A stretch of DNA of 64,000 nt from Nitrosomonas oligotropha (GCF_009833085.1 NZ_QRBZ01000023.1:1-64000), one strand, 5' to 3'. Shown: positions 1 to 10,083, numbered from the stretch's first letter. Notes: generated from the letters alone by a model not told the origin. Program-made: numbers and translations.

Positions 1-1199
1 TGCCCCCGCTCCGCTGCAGCCGCAGCACGCTCGACAGCAAAGTCTGCGTCGATCAGTTTTGCCTGTTGCAACGCCGCTATGATGCGAGAATACAACGCTT
101 CATGCACTACCCGAGTTTGTTTTGCTTCAGCGGGTTGTGCAGTGATCTCCGGATATTGCTTCTCTGCTTCCCCGCGCTCGCTTTCTGTCCCTTTTGTCTG
201 GTTTTGTGCAACTTTCTGATCGTCACTCCGGCGCGCCGGCAAGACTGAGTGTTCCGTGGCATCCGCATGTGGATTCCGTGCATAGACATCTTCCATGGTC
301 AGTAATGCGTCATGCAGCAAGCTGCCGGTTTTCCCTGCTTTACGAAACTGCGCGGCAAATTGGCGGATTCTTTTCAGCAGGGAGAGCGATTCTCGCGCTT
401 GCGGCGGCGCAATTTCCCGCACCAACCGGTCCAGCAAAGTCACCCAGCCATCGGCAGGCTGGCCGGGTTGCAGCAGCGTCGCCAAGAGCTTTTCCCAGGC
501 GGCATTAACCGCCTGTGTTTGGGCGGATGGCATGGTATCCGTGTCTGACATTGCCCGTTGATATAGCCGCAGGAAATCCAGCAGCGGAAGCGCATGATCC
601 GGCGTGATGCGGCTTAAAACATCCTCCAATGTATGTCGTGGAAACTGCGAAACCAAGCGGTTAATCACTACCATTCTTTCCGCCGGCGGCAAGCGTTTGA
701 GCAAATGCACCCAAGCTGCGCTGGCGCTGTGCTCCAGCAGTATTTGCTGTAGCATTTTTTCGTGCGCATGCCGGTCCGCGGTGTCCATAGGCCAGGGCAT
801 CCGGCCCGTCAGCAAAAAATCCTGTATTTCTTCCAAATCCGTTTGGATCTTAATCAACCGCTGGACCGGCAATTGCGCTGGCAACGTCTTGATCGGCATC
901 GATCCGGATTGCACAAAATTGCTTTGCATCGCGCGCAGCTGGTCACTCAATTCCTCCTGCACGCGCTGAATCAGTCCGGTATAAAAATCCGCACCGGTAA
1001 TATCGCCCAGGTCAATTTCCACCCGATCCAAGCGCCAGACCGCATCGGTTTCATCGAATGCATCCAGGATTGAATCGATGGCGGGCAGCAGCTCCGCTGT
1101 CAGGAAAGCAGTCATTTCCGGCTCGTGCTCATTGGCTAACGAGAGAGAATCAAACGAACAGTCAAAAATAAATTCATCAATGCGGTGCGCTCTCGACAT
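1..1199 (-). CDS. eCIS tape-measure-type protein (Pvc14-like), 5' part only
   Basis: The minus strand is open from an ATG at 1199 to the window edge, giving about 399 residues with no stop, so only the N-terminal part is here. The start reads MSRAHRIDEFIFDCSFDS and is followed by AELLPAIDSILDAFDETD and a WRLDRVEIDLGDI segment. This pattern (HRI-x-F-x-D near the start, then LLP-x-I and I-D-x-x-EIDLG) is characteristic of contractile injection system tape measure proteins, which set the length of the tube and sheath. The start lies 4 nt after the stop of the preceding baseplate gene, so it belongs to the same operon. The last visible residues are rich in Ala and Glu. The missing C-terminal part and the next genes, probably the AAA+ ATPase, lie to the left of the window. 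Confidence 0.8.
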   Translation of the reverse strand, partial: MSRAHRIDEFIFDCSFDSLSLANEHEPEMTAFLTAELLPAIDSILDAFDETDAVWRLDRVEIDLGDITGADFYTGLIQRVQEELSDQLRAMQSNFVQSGSMPIKTLPAQLPVQRLIKIQTDLEEIQDFLLTGRMPWPMDTADRHAHEKMLQQILLEHSASAAWVHLLKRLPPAERMVVINRLVSQFPRHTLEDVLSRITPDHALPLLDFLRLYQRAMSDTDTMPSAQTQAVNAAWEKLLATLLQPGQPADGWVTLLDRLVREIAPPQARESLSLLKRIRQFAAQFRKAGKTGSLLHDALLTMEDVYARNPHADATEHSVLPARRSDDQKVAQNQTKGTESERGEAEKQYPEITAQPAEAKQTRVVHEALYSRIIAALQQAKLIDADFAVERAAAAAERG

Positions 1200-1203
1200 A
1201 GTA

Positions 1204-4200
1204 TTAAAGCCAGCATTCACAATCCGCTTCTCCTCTGTTCTTCAGCAGAAAAGAGACTATTCGTTCCGATGCTCTGTTTAATGGCTTGAAATCATCCTGC
1301 TGATTGAGGTTCGCCTGCTGCAGACAAAACAACCAGGTTTTATAGCGTTGCTCGAAATCCTGCATAGGGACAAAGTCGAACCAGTAAAACTCGGGGAGAA
1401 TATGCGCGGGAAGATTCTTGATCACCGTTTCCTCGGCAAATTTGCGGAATGCCGTATTTGCAAACCTTGCCGTCCAGGATGGAAAAATCACGCTCACGCG
1501 GAAATCAAAAAAATCTTCAGTGCCGGGGATACCGTTAGCAGCATCTCCCCCCCGGGGCCGCAGCAGCACATGCTCGATCATATGAAAACTCTCGCACGCG
1601 ATATTCAACTGTGTAATCGCGCTGCAGAACTCATGCGCGTATCGCACCGCTTCATCTCGGTTGCGTTTGCGGCTCAACGGCCACAAGCGGGCATTTTGTC
1701 CGGACTTCAAACACACTGCGGTATATTCCCTGGTGCTGATCAGCCGGAAATTTTTTATCTCGACAGCATCCTTAAAAACACCGTAACCAAACGATGGGAG
1801 CTTTGCGGGAATGGCAATTTGTGCAAATTTTTCTGCCTCGAATACGACCGGAATCGCGCGGCCTTCGATTTCCTCCGGTAAGAATTGCACACTGTCCGCC
1901 AGAATCTGATCGGGAATCAGGCGGCTGCTTCTTCCGGTGAGAACATCGGTAATCAACGTAATGCGATCGAATGTCTTCAGTCCCAGCAGAATACTGATGC
2001 GTTTATGCGCACCGGCGAGATTTTCTTCCAGCTCACCATGGTGTGCGTGCCATACCGGCTTCAGGTAGTTAAAACCCTTCGCCCGGTCGCGCGTGATTTC
2101 CCTGATGCATTTCAGATAATTGATTTTGTTCTCGATCACCCACTTGCCTTGATCGGCGCGCCGGTAACAATCGAATTGCTGCAATGAGCGTTGCGGATAT
2201 TGCTCGCCGTACATCGCCAATACCGTATCCAGCGCGCGATTCCTGCGTTCGGTAAAGCGATCGTAATGCGCCAGAATCTTGGACAGCGTAGTCCGGCTAT
2301 GTTGATTGCCATCCGCATACAGCGATTCGATGCCGGAAATATTCCGGTTATCGAGAAATTGGGAAAAATAGGACTGCTGCAGCCCCGAATCGAGCGAAAA
2401 TAAACGGGGCATTTCTTGCAGATGCTTCAAGTAATCCGCCATCAATTGCTCGTACGGAAACAGGTATGCTTTGAGCTGCTTTGCCTTTGCTTTCACTTCG
2501 GGCGATTCCGACTGCGGAATACCGTAGCGGTTAATTCCGTAAACGGCGGGGAAATGATTCTGAATCGAATAATAATCGGGCGAAACCCGCCGCTCCCCTT
2601 TGGGCAGCGGAATTAAATGCGCAAACGACGGGCGGTTATTTCTAAATGCGTGGTATGCAAAAATTAATTTTTTCAGTTCCAGACGCGTTTCTTCCAGCAA
2701 TGCTTCGTCTTGCGCATTCTCGTAGGGTGTAAAGCCCTGCGCCTTGCCGTCATGATTCTTGCGGCTCACATCCTGGGGAAGCACCAGCCGCAATAATTGT
2801 TTCGGCTTGCCGGATTTAGGAAAACACAAATCGGGGAAAACGTAGCGCGATGAGTCATAGGAAATACTGGTGTACTTCTTGTTTTCCTGGTCAATCAGGT
2901 ACAGATCGTGCACCTTGCTCACACCATCGATTTGACTGATCAAGGTAATCAAATCGACTACGCTGAGAATCTCCTCCGCGCCTTCAAAGCACCGGTCGCT
3001 GATAAAACCGTGCTTTGTCAGCGGGCCGGAAAAAACCTGCTCGTAATTGCCTGTCTGGCTCAGAATCGATTCATAGCGGTCAATCTGAATGCCGGAAGAA
3101 ATGTAGTGGGCGCATTGCAGGAAAATTTCGGCATAAATTTTGGCGCTATTGTGGGCCGGTTGTATTTCGATCTCACCCGCCAGAAAATAGGGCACCGTAT
3201 GGATAATCTCGACGCGATGAATATCTTCGCAAAGATTGCGATGCGCGGCAAAAACAGAGTGGATCTTTTGTATGACCGCCTTTTCATCGAGTTTCCCGGC
3301 ACTTTGATCCGGCGTATCAATTTCCGAAAACAAGCCGTCGCCGATTCCCGCTAATATTTTATCCAGTCTGGATAACACACTCCCGAAGCGCGACAACGGA
3401 ATGACCAGCTTTGTCAGCAACTCGCCGCCATTGGCTATCCAATCGTCCGGGTTTGATTCGATCGCAGCCAGAATATTTTTTAACGCATCGTTGAGTTTCG
3501 CGTAATGAAATACCGCATCCAGTTTGAATAACACTTCGTTCAACCGTACACTCAAATCCGTGCTGAGCGATGAGTCCATCATGACCGACCAGATCGAGCC
3601 GACCTTGCTCCAGATAGCGTCGACATTCGATAAACTCGAATCCAGCTGATGCAGAATACCGCTTATTTGCTCAGCCAATTGCTCGGATGCCGGTAACGGC
3701 AGATCAATATCCGCCGCGAAATCGTGCCCTCGTTTCAAGTTCTCGTGACAAGCATCCAGTTGATGGCCGAGTTGATCCAGAAGCGAGCGAACTTGCTCCG
3801 AGGCGGCATTGATCCGTTCCAGCTTACCGGACAGTTCGCTCAGACTCTCGCTTTGCTTGGATGTATCCGCCCGGCTTTGAATCAGCTCATCGTCAAGCTT
3901 CACAAATACGGTGTAAAGACCGTTGGCTAACGCATTCTCTTCCGTCGCGCCGGGTTCGAGCCAGACATAATCGATTTCCGGAATGGCGTCGTAGAGAATT
4001 TTTTGATAATCGATTCCGGTAACTGCGGCGCTGGGAAGAATTTCTTCCGGCGAGTAGAGTGCTTGCTGCTGATAATCGATCGTTCCTTTTTCACCGGTCA
4101 AATAATCCGGAACGGTAAATCCGGAACAGTAAGACAGATCGGTCAACCCATAGCAGAGCTGTTCCAGAATCGTGACGCCGGGATCATGCAGGTTATAGTC

Positions 4201-4317
4201 GGTCCAAATGTCACCGGATAATTCCTGCACCTTACCGATGGCTTCCTTGCGTAACGTTTCAAAATCCAATCCATCGGGATCGATCCGGATACGCGGTATT
4301 TGCTCAGAGGCCGGCAT
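1204..4317 (-). CDS. eCIS baseplate protein (Pvc12-like), 1037 aa
   Basis: This is a large structural protein of the baseplate wedge, expected to sit around the spike and connect to the sheath. The N-terminus (about residues 40-62) carries the signature YNLHDPGVTILEQLCYGLTD, which is typical of the second large baseplate protein in PVC/Afp-like loci. A helical, coiled-coil-like stretch follows (about residues 130-330, rich in L, S, E and Q), and then a long globular part. The start at 4317 overlaps the end of the 109-residue gene by 14 nt, so translation is probably coupled. The tape-measure gene starts 4 nt after its stop. The family assignment rests on the N-terminal signature, the length and the position between the fibre-like and tape-measure genes. 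Confidence 0.8.
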   Translation of the reverse strand: MPASEQIPRIRIDPDGLDFETLRKEAIGKVQELSGDIWTDYNLHDPGVTILEQLCYGLTDLSYCSGFTVPDYLTGEKGTIDYQQQALYSPEEILPSAAVTGIDYQKILYDAIPEIDYVWLEPGATEENALANGLYTVFVKLDDELIQSRADTSKQSESLSELSGKLERINAASEQVRSLLDQLGHQLDACHENLKRGHDFAADIDLPLPASEQLAEQISGILHQLDSSLSNVDAIWSKVGSIWSVMMDSSLSTDLSVRLNEVLFKLDAVFHYAKLNDALKNILAAIESNPDDWIANGGELLTKLVIPLSRFGSVLSRLDKILAGIGDGLFSEIDTPDQSAGKLDEKAVIQKIHSVFAAHRNLCEDIHRVEIIHTVPYFLAGEIEIQPAHNSAKIYAEIFLQCAHYISSGIQIDRYESILSQTGNYEQVFSGPLTKHGFISDRCFEGAEEILSVVDLITLISQIDGVSKVHDLYLIDQENKKYTSISYDSSRYVFPDLCFPKSGKPKQLLRLVLPQDVSRKNHDGKAQGFTPYENAQDEALLEETRLELKKLIFAYHAFRNNRPSFAHLIPLPKGERRVSPDYYSIQNHFPAVYGINRYGIPQSESPEVKAKAKQLKAYLFPYEQLMADYLKHLQEMPRLFSLDSGLQQSYFSQFLDNRNISGIESLYADGNQHSRTTLSKILAHYDRFTERRNRALDTVLAMYGEQYPQRSLQQFDCYRRADQGKWVIENKINYLKCIREITRDRAKGFNYLKPVWHAHHGELEENLAGAHKRISILLGLKTFDRITLITDVLTGRSSRLIPDQILADSVQFLPEEIEGRAIPVVFEAEKFAQIAIPAKLPSFGYGVFKDAVEIKNFRLISTREYTAVCLKSGQNARLWPLSRKRNRDEAVRYAHEFCSAITQLNIACESFHMIEHVLLRPRGGDAANGIPGTEDFFDFRVSVIFPSWTARFANTAFRKFAEETVIKNLPAHILPEFYWFDFVPMQDFEQRYKTWLFCLQQANLNQQDDFKPLNRASERIVSFLLKNRGEADCECWL

Positions 4318-4633
4318 ACTCTTGCGAAGCTGCGAATGAATGCGGGTTGCTCAGTTGAGCCTGGATTTGCTGATTTAAACCGGTCAACAATGCATGGACG
4401 CGATGATAAGGCAAATTCCCCAATGCCTTGATCGCCAGTGACAGTTCCGCTTCGGCAAACACAAAGCGCTGCGGTTCCTGCGGCGCGATACCCGGAGCAA
4501 ACAATTCATTGGCTTGCTGATTTAACTTGCCGATCAGTTCGAATACGGATTTGAACGGCAGCTCGGCCAGCGCTTCCAGCAGCAGATTACCTTCCTGCAG
4601 ATTCAAATGAATGACTAACATGCGCGCGGACAT
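4304..4633 (-). CDS. Small eCIS-operon protein with an internal duplication, 109 aa
   Basis: I do not recognise a named family. The protein is made mainly of two copies of a 25-residue helical unit: residues 21-45 (ALAELPFKSVFELIGKLNQQ...) and 70-94 (ALGNLPYHRVHALLTGLNQQ...). Ten of 25 positions are identical, including AL, LP, V, L and LNQQ. There is no signal peptide and no membrane segment. The ATG at 4633 directly abuts the stop of the 275-residue gene, and its own 3' end overlaps the next baseplate gene by 14 nt. It is therefore locked into the baseplate block of the operon and is likely a small baseplate or assembly component. The role is inference from position only. Confidence 0.6.
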   Translation of the reverse strand: MSARMLVIHLNLQEGNLLLEALAELPFKSVFELIGKLNQQANELFAPGIAPQEPQRFVFAEAELSLAIKALGNLPYHRVHALLTGLNQQIQAQLSNPHSFAASQEYAGL

Positions 4634-5461
4634 TTACTTGTCTTCCTGTCTTTTGCGTAGGACCTTGGGATACGCCGATTCCGGCTCTTTTTCGCTTTCA
4701 TACATCACCGGGTCATACCATAACCGGGTAATGTAATAATTCACCCAGATCTTGTCACCGTATGACGATTCCACCCGAAGCTGCAGCGTGTATTCAAAGT
4801 TCTCGATATTCGCGCCGCGTTCCCAGCGTAATTCCAGGCGATTGCACTTGGCGCCATAGTGCGCCTGATGATAGGTGATGTGGCTCTTGTCGTTATAGGC
4901 GTTGAGCGCAAAAGCATGCATCAAGGCATACTTGCCGTCGGCATCCTTACCGCCGACACCGGCCATCACCTCAAACGCCTGACAGCCCGTCAGCGTTTCA
5001 GTGATATCGTGCCAGTTTCCATCGGCGGGTACCGGCAGTTCTCCGCGCCGTCCGACTCTGCCATGCGAAGCGATCGTACCGGCGACATCCAATTCAAAGC
5101 GGGGATTGTCGGTATTGATACCGACACCGGCTTTTACCGCATCGCCGGACTCGGCGCTGCTGCCATCGGTGCTTCGCAATGTCAGAATATGCGGGTTATT
5201 ATTATTGCCGAAGCTCAAATTTCCCGTTGCTTTATCGATACCTGCAGACCATATGGCGCTGAGCGTCGCCATGTTCTGATAAAAACTCATCAGCTTGCCG
5301 TCGCCCAACTGAAAAATTTTCAACCCTTCTTCGGCTGTTTTCTCGAATCCATCATCAATCAGATTCAGCGTCGAATCGATTAAATCGGCAAATGCCACTT
5401 CAGAAGGCATCCTGCCATTCTTGAATTTGGCTTCTAGTGTTTTTCTATCTTTTCGCGCCAT
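4634..5461 (-). CDS. eCIS fibre- or baseplate-associated protein, 275 aa
   Basis: The N-terminal 45 residues form a helical attachment-like segment (RKTLEAKFKNGRMPSEVAFA) seen in proteins that follow the baseplate genes of eCIS loci. Residues about 112-132 contain GVGINTDNPRFELDVAGTI, the G-I-G-x-x-x-P-x-x-L-D-V-x-G type motif common in phage tail fibres and their trimeric stalks. The C-terminal part is beta-rich and ends in a charged tail. The start at 5461 overlaps the end of the large baseplate gene by 28 nt. It may form a fibre or receptor-contact element, or a baseplate decoration. The exact counterpart in PVC or Afp is uncertain. Confidence 0.6.
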   Translation of the reverse strand: MARKDRKTLEAKFKNGRMPSEVAFADLIDSTLNLIDDGFEKTAEEGLKIFQLGDGKLMSFYQNMATLSAIWSAGIDKATGNLSFGNNNNPHILTLRSTDGSSAESGDAVKAGVGINTDNPRFELDVAGTIASHGRVGRRGELPVPADGNWHDITETLTGCQAFEVMAGVGGKDADGKYALMHAFALNAYNDKSHITYHQAHYGAKCNRLELRWERGANIENFEYTLQLRVESSYGDKIWVNYYITRLWYDPVMYESEKEPESAYPKVLRKRQEDK

Positions 5462-8400
5462 TTTTCGTCAGAAATTATAAAAGTACTGCCAATTTCGAGT
5501 TCGCCGATGCCAGTCATTTCCGGCTCGATTAAATCGTAGCGATCGTCCATCTCGATAAAATGCTGTTTGATTGCCGCCACGATACTCCAGGGGTATACCG
5601 GAATAATATCTTTCACTTCCGAATCCTCCGGTTTATCCGCGCTGTCAAACAGATCGAAATAGTCTTCGCCCGCCGGTGCAATGCGCAACATCGAAAGATT
5701 GGTGACACGATCGACATAATCGAGGCCCTGGATAAAAGACTGAATATCATGTTTACTGATCATCCAGCCAAAGTGACGTGTATACCCCACAGTCTCGTTC
5801 CACGGCGACAGAAAATCTGTTATCGCCTGATTCAATCGCTCCAGATACATACCGGCCAGTAAGGGATTTTTCAGTTTGACCGTGCAGCGCACCTGGATGA
5901 CTTCGTACACCGGGTTGATGATATGCGCGGTCACAAAAGGCGGCACATACTGGTTGATAAAATCCTGTATTTCTTCAATCAGGTGACCATTCAGCAGCGG
6001 TTTCTGCGTGACGCTTTCATTCTGCGCAAGATAAGGCACCACTACAATCAGCACATGTCCGGGACTGAAGCGCTGCTTGATAACAAAATCAGGATTCATG
6101 CCGGGAAAACACTTCACCTTATAAATTTGCGGAAACTGCTCCAGTATCAGCAGCTCATAATCGGCCGGCAGCAATGCGCGCTTTTTATGCCTCAACCGCT
6201 CGCTGACACGAATGCGCAGATGAGCGCGGTCTTCCGCCAAACGGCCGCCAAAAGAGGGTTGAATTTGCTTGACGGCGCCTACGCCCGGAATTGATTTGCG
6301 CGCACGCAACACCGCACCGGCAGGCAAGCGGATGGAATTGCCCGGCACGGTATCCTGCTCCAGATGCCGGCTGGCTCTTAACGCCTGCGCATGAATCGAA
6401 TACAAACTGCAAAATTTTTCCAGATCGTGATCGGACGACACCCGCAACCAGGATAATCCGGCCGGTAATACGGTATTGTCCTGGGAAACATCCGCCGGAA
6501 TATTCAACGTGATGATTCCCGATCGCATGAACCGCTGCGTGGAGTCGGATACGATTTCTTTAGCGCTGAGCGGAAACCATTGGTTATCCGCCAGATAAAA
6601 CCACTGCATTTCCTTCAGCGAATCAGCCTCTACCGGCAATGAGTTCTCACGCAAATAAAAATAAAGCGTAATCGCACCGCCGCCGGTCAACCCTTTCAAG
6701 CCAATCAGCAGATTCCCGGAATGGAGAAATTGCGGCAATAAATAATTGGCTAGATCGGCTCGCACAGTGACATTCTTCCACCCCAGCGGATGCAAATAAA
6801 TCATTCTTTCCCGCAGCGCTGCAACGCAGTTGGCTTCTTCCTTGCCCATGATCATTTGCGCAGAAGCTTTATAGTTGACTGCGATGGATGTAATCATCGG
6901 TGTGTACGGCGGATTTGGCACGCGTTTAAGAAACTTGGCATGTTTCTGCTTAGCGTTGAAAGTCAGTACATTAGCCAATGCCGTGGGATAATCGCGATGA
7001 CCGAATGCTTGCCCCGGCCCCGTCAGGGTGAATTTGAAGAAACCGCGATGGGTGGAGGGCGTGTAGCCGAATTCTGTCAAAGCATTGCGATATTCAAAAG
7101 GACTCCAATAGGAAATGACCGGTGCGCACGACAATTTACGGTACGCGCTAACTTCACTGCCGCCATCCAAACCGGCTTTAATTTGAAAAAGGGAACTGAC
7201 AACCGCCGCTTTGGCATTCTCCGGCAGCCATTTGCCATTGGACAATACCGTTGTGCTGACGCGGAAGTCGGTATCGTCGAATGTTTCATAACCCTGGTAA
7301 TGGGTTTTAAAACCGCCGATACCGGCAGGTAAACCGCCCCACTGGATCTCGACGTTGAAATCCGATAGTTGCTTTCCAGCTGCTTCCGGGCATCCCACGA
7401 TCAGATACGAACCAACCTCCGGCAACGGGCCAAACGGCGCAAACGGCGCGAGCGGGGATAATTGTCCGATGTTATTGTGCAATTGCACCATGCGGCATCC
7501 TTCCACCGCAACATCGATGCGGATCCGGTCCAATTCGAGCTTGCTCAGAATCCCATAGGGATATAAGTAGCTCTTGGGATTCAAAACCAATCGCACCACA
7601 GGCAATCCGGTTTCATAACCTTCGCCGTGAATTTTGCAGTCGTAGGGAACGACCGCCGGAAAGTTTTCCGGCAGGAAAAAAGTAAGCGTCAGGCTGTTTT
7701 CTACTTGTTGCTGCTCAATACCTGAATAGGATGGCAGATATTCCGCGATCTCCCGCCACCCGTCTCCGGTCGACAAGCTAATGATGAAGATATCCCGGAA
7801 TGTTTTAAAAAAAGCTTGCTGTTCGAGAATCGGCGTTATTTCACCGGCACTGCCGGACGGCTGCATGGTTGCCGCGATTTTCTGGATCCATTGTTCCAGG
7901 GTGATTGTATTATCATCTCCCTGTCCAGCGGCGTATTTCATGTGAATAGAGACCGTCCGGCGTCCTTCTTGCAGCCACAGCGCCTTGCTGGCCAGCGCGA
8001 ATCCGATGCGGGCATGCTGCACCAGAGCGGTTTCTTCACCTTCTTTCGGCGCCCCGAATAAGGGGTATGCCGGGAGATTTTCGCCGTTGAGCACACTATC
8101 GCCGCTTAAAACCGGCACGTCATTTAACCAGCCGCCGGTAGGGATCTGCCGGGTGATCTCACCCGCTTGATCATTCAACACGACCGATTCGTTCAAACCA
8201 TTCTCGGGAAAATTCAACGGATCGCGCTTAAAAAATAACGTATGAATAGCGCTCACCGAGGCATCGTTTATCAAGACATCGTCGTCAGCGGTATAAACAA
8301 TGTCCTGCTTGTTTTCATCCTTGCCCGCGAGAAATTCCGTTCCTTTCGGTATCAATACGGTGTGATTCTTTTTGTTCGGAACGAGCGCCAAATAAACATG

Positions 8401-9282
8401 ATCGGGTGTGAAACCGCGCGGCTGAACTTTGAGCACCTGGTCGTAATAAAAATCGACATAGTTCAAGGTGAAGCGATTAATTTTATTGTGCAGTTTCTGA
8501 AACAGCTGCAAGAAGGCAAGCAGCAACCCCGCAGCGGGTTCGTGATCCTTGCTGGTTAACGAAACGGACAATAATTTTTCCGCACTGCCTTGCACCATTT
8601 CAATGGCTTTGACGAACGCATAGAAACTGGACCGGATCGGAACGGCATCGGCCACATCGACCACCGCATTGGCGTGACTGAGCGTGGTTTCTTCCGTCAC
8701 CTGCAACAATGCCATCAAATCGCGGGAGAAAATCATTTCGAGTGTGTGATGCGAAACATACTCAACCAAATACTGCCCAAGCACATCGATATCTTTCCTG
8801 AGTCCGGTAATTACGCTTTCCAGCACCTTGCGCAATTCGACACCAATAGAATTTTTTGTCCGCGCCAGCAATTGCAGCCACCGGTCCAGCAACCTGAGCG
8901 CGGTATAAGACGACATCATATGCTGGCCGATTTCTTTTGCGGATAATGCACGCAATGCCTTTGTCAATTCATCGTCAGCCGTAATGCTCTGAGCGGCAGC
9001 GCCGGTCATCAGCTTATCCAGATCGACAGCCAGAATGGTGGCAATCACAACCGTCTCGTCCAGCGAGAAAAAATGCGTCCAGGTTCCGTCTTCCCGATTA
9101 TTCAGATTATAAAACTTCATCACTTGCGCATATTCAACCAGCAGCGCCAATAAGGTGTGAAAACGCATATCGGCGACGTTGAAATAATCCTTCTCCAACG
9201 CCGGCAATAATCTTTTTTCCTGATTCTTACCGTCGCTGATGTGCAAAAGATAATGTGTTGACCAATCGGTGCGCAGCTTCAT
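5434..9282 (-). CDS. eCIS baseplate J-like protein (Pvc11-like), 1282 aa
   Basis: This is the largest structural gene of the locus, in the position and size range of Pvc11/Afp11, which builds the baseplate wedge. The C-terminal third carries the baseplate-J-like signature LLPADYELLILEQFPQIYKV, followed by a conserved FPGMNPDF turn. A second baseplate-type stretch near the end reads WNETVGYTRHFGWMISKHDI. The N-terminal 350 residues are helical and divergent. The ATG at 9282 follows the gp25-like gene after 13 nt, and the 3' end overlaps the fibre-like gene by 28 nt. No signal peptide is present, as expected for a cytoplasmically assembled particle. Confidence 0.85.
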   Translation of the reverse strand: MKLRTDWSTHYLLHISDGKNQEKRLLPALEKDYFNVADMRFHTLLALLVEYAQVMKFYNLNNREDGTWTHFFSLDETVVIATILAVDLDKLMTGAAAQSITADDELTKALRALSAKEIGQHMMSSYTALRLLDRWLQLLARTKNSIGVELRKVLESVITGLRKDIDVLGQYLVEYVSHHTLEMIFSRDLMALLQVTEETTLSHANAVVDVADAVPIRSSFYAFVKAIEMVQGSAEKLLSVSLTSKDHEPAAGLLLAFLQLFQKLHNKINRFTLNYVDFYYDQVLKVQPRGFTPDHVYLALVPNKKNHTVLIPKGTEFLAGKDENKQDIVYTADDDVLINDASVSAIHTLFFKRDPLNFPENGLNESVVLNDQAGEITRQIPTGGWLNDVPVLSGDSVLNGENLPAYPLFGAPKEGEETALVQHARIGFALASKALWLQEGRRTVSIHMKYAAGQGDDNTITLEQWIQKIAATMQPSGSAGEITPILEQQAFFKTFRDIFIISLSTGDGWREIAEYLPSYSGIEQQQVENSLTLTFFLPENFPAVVPYDCKIHGEGYETGLPVVRLVLNPKSYLYPYGILSKLELDRIRIDVAVEGCRMVQLHNNIGQLSPLAPFAPFGPLPEVGSYLIVGCPEAAGKQLSDFNVEIQWGGLPAGIGGFKTHYQGYETFDDTDFRVSTTVLSNGKWLPENAKAAVVSSLFQIKAGLDGGSEVSAYRKLSCAPVISYWSPFEYRNALTEFGYTPSTHRGFFKFTLTGPGQAFGHRDYPTALANVLTFNAKQKHAKFLKRVPNPPYTPMITSIAVNYKASAQMIMGKEEANCVAALRERMIYLHPLGWKNVTVRADLANYLLPQFLHSGNLLIGLKGLTGGGAITLYFYLRENSLPVEADSLKEMQWFYLADNQWFPLSAKEIVSDSTQRFMRSGIITLNIPADVSQDNTVLPAGLSWLRVSSDHDLEKFCSLYSIHAQALRASRHLEQDTVPGNSIRLPAGAVLRARKSIPGVGAVKQIQPSFGGRLAEDRAHLRIRVSERLRHKKRALLPADYELLILEQFPQIYKVKCFPGMNPDFVIKQRFSPGHVLIVVVPYLAQNESVTQKPLLNGHLIEEIQDFINQYVPPFVTAHIINPVYEVIQVRCTVKLKNPLLAGMYLERLNQAITDFLSPWNETVGYTRHFGWMISKHDIQSFIQGLDYVDRVTNLSMLRIAPAGEDYFDLFDSADKPEDSEVKDIIPVYPWSIVAAIKQHFIEMDDRYDLIEPEMTGIGELEIGSTFIISDEKWREKIEKH

Positions 9283-9295
9283 TCACCCAGAAACT

Positions 9296-9718
9296 TTATA
9301 ATTTAACATTCGTACCTTCAGTGAAATAAAACGGGTACACGATATTGTGACGGTTATTCGTGGTCCGCACGATGTAGGTAATATCGATCTTGATCAGACC
9401 ATTCAAGATGTCTTCACTGTTACCGGAGTCCACCCGGATATTTTCCACCACAACCCGAGGTTCAAAAAAAAGGATGGCGCGCTTGATCAGATCGACCATG
9501 ACGGTTACTGCGGTTTCGTTGATCTCCTCGAAGACCTGACTTTTCAAACCGCAGCCGTACGTGGGTTGCATCACGCGTTCACCGGGATTGGTCGACAAGA
9601 GAACATACAGGCTTTCATGGATATCCTCTTCAGCCGACACCGTACGCATCGATCCATAATGCCCGAACTCGGGCGGAAATCCCCAGCCGGTACCCAGAAA
9701 AGATTTATCGGTACTCAT
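9296..9718 (-). CDS. gp25/GPW-family baseplate protein (Pvc9-like), 140 aa
   Basis: This is a small baseplate wedge protein of the T4 gp25 / P2 gpW superfamily, which nucleates sheath assembly in contractile tails and type VI secretion. Visible hallmarks are GTGWGFPPEF at the start, then EEDIHESLYVLLSTNPGERV and MQPTYGCGLKSQVFE. The N-P-G-E-R motif with the following P-x-Y/F-G-x-G-L is the classical gp25 signature. Length and fold-pattern spacing match the family. It lies between the PAAR gene (16 nt away) and the J-like baseplate gene (13 nt away), the usual order in PVC-type loci. Confidence 0.92.
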   Translation of the reverse strand: MSTDKSFLGTGWGFPPEFGHYGSMRTVSAEEDIHESLYVLLSTNPGERVMQPTYGCGLKSQVFEEINETAVTVMVDLIKRAILFFEPRVVVENIRVDSGNSEDILNGLIKIDITYIVRTTNNRHNIVYPFYFTEGTNVKL

Positions 9719-9733
9719 CGTCTCGTTTCCCTG

Positions 9734-10033
9734 TCAACCGCCGATCATCACCGTCGGAAAACCCAGCACGATGGTGCCGCCATGCGCCGTCGTGTCGCCG
9801 ATTCTGGCAGCCGGACGGTTGCTGATCATGACCGTCGCCGAGCCTTTCACAATACTGTCGGGCGGCCCGACGCAAACGCACATATCGCCCACCACCGCTG
9901 CCGGCATGTTGCCGATCAGCACATTGGGCACGCAGGGCCCGCTAATGGGGCCGCCGACATGGGGAATGGGCGGAACACCCGGTGTTTGCATCGGACAAGT
10001 ATGCATGTCGGTAATTCGTGCTGCCGGTGGCAT
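9734..10033 (-). CDS. PAAR-domain spike tip protein, 99 aa
   Basis: This short protein caps the VgrG-like spike and sharpens the particle tip. The whole length fits a PAAR domain: it opens MPPAARITDMHTCP, has repeated Gly/Pro-rich turns with PCVPNVLIGNMPAA and GPPDSIVKGSATV, and ends with HGGTIVLGFPTVMIGG. The PAAR repeat itself (PAAR at residues 3-6, with a second P-A-A-R later, NRPAARIGDTTAHGG) is directly visible. An AGGAG Shine-Dalgarno lies upstream of the ATG. It sits 50 nt downstream of the spike gene. There is no C-terminal toxin extension, so it is a structural tip and not an effector fusion. Confidence 0.93.
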   Translation of the reverse strand: MPPAARITDMHTCPMQTPGVPPIPHVGGPISGPCVPNVLIGNMPAAVVGDMCVCVGPPDSIVKGSATVMISNRPAARIGDTTAHGGTIVLGFPTVMIGG

Positions 10034-10083
10034 GGCTAAACTCCTGTCAAAAAAAGATTAAAATTCTGAGTGTTCAGCGCCGC

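Noticed and set aside
1348-2187. Long plus-strand frames opposite the Pvc12-like gene
   Set aside because: They are antisense readings of a strongly supported structural gene and have no start signals or known domains.
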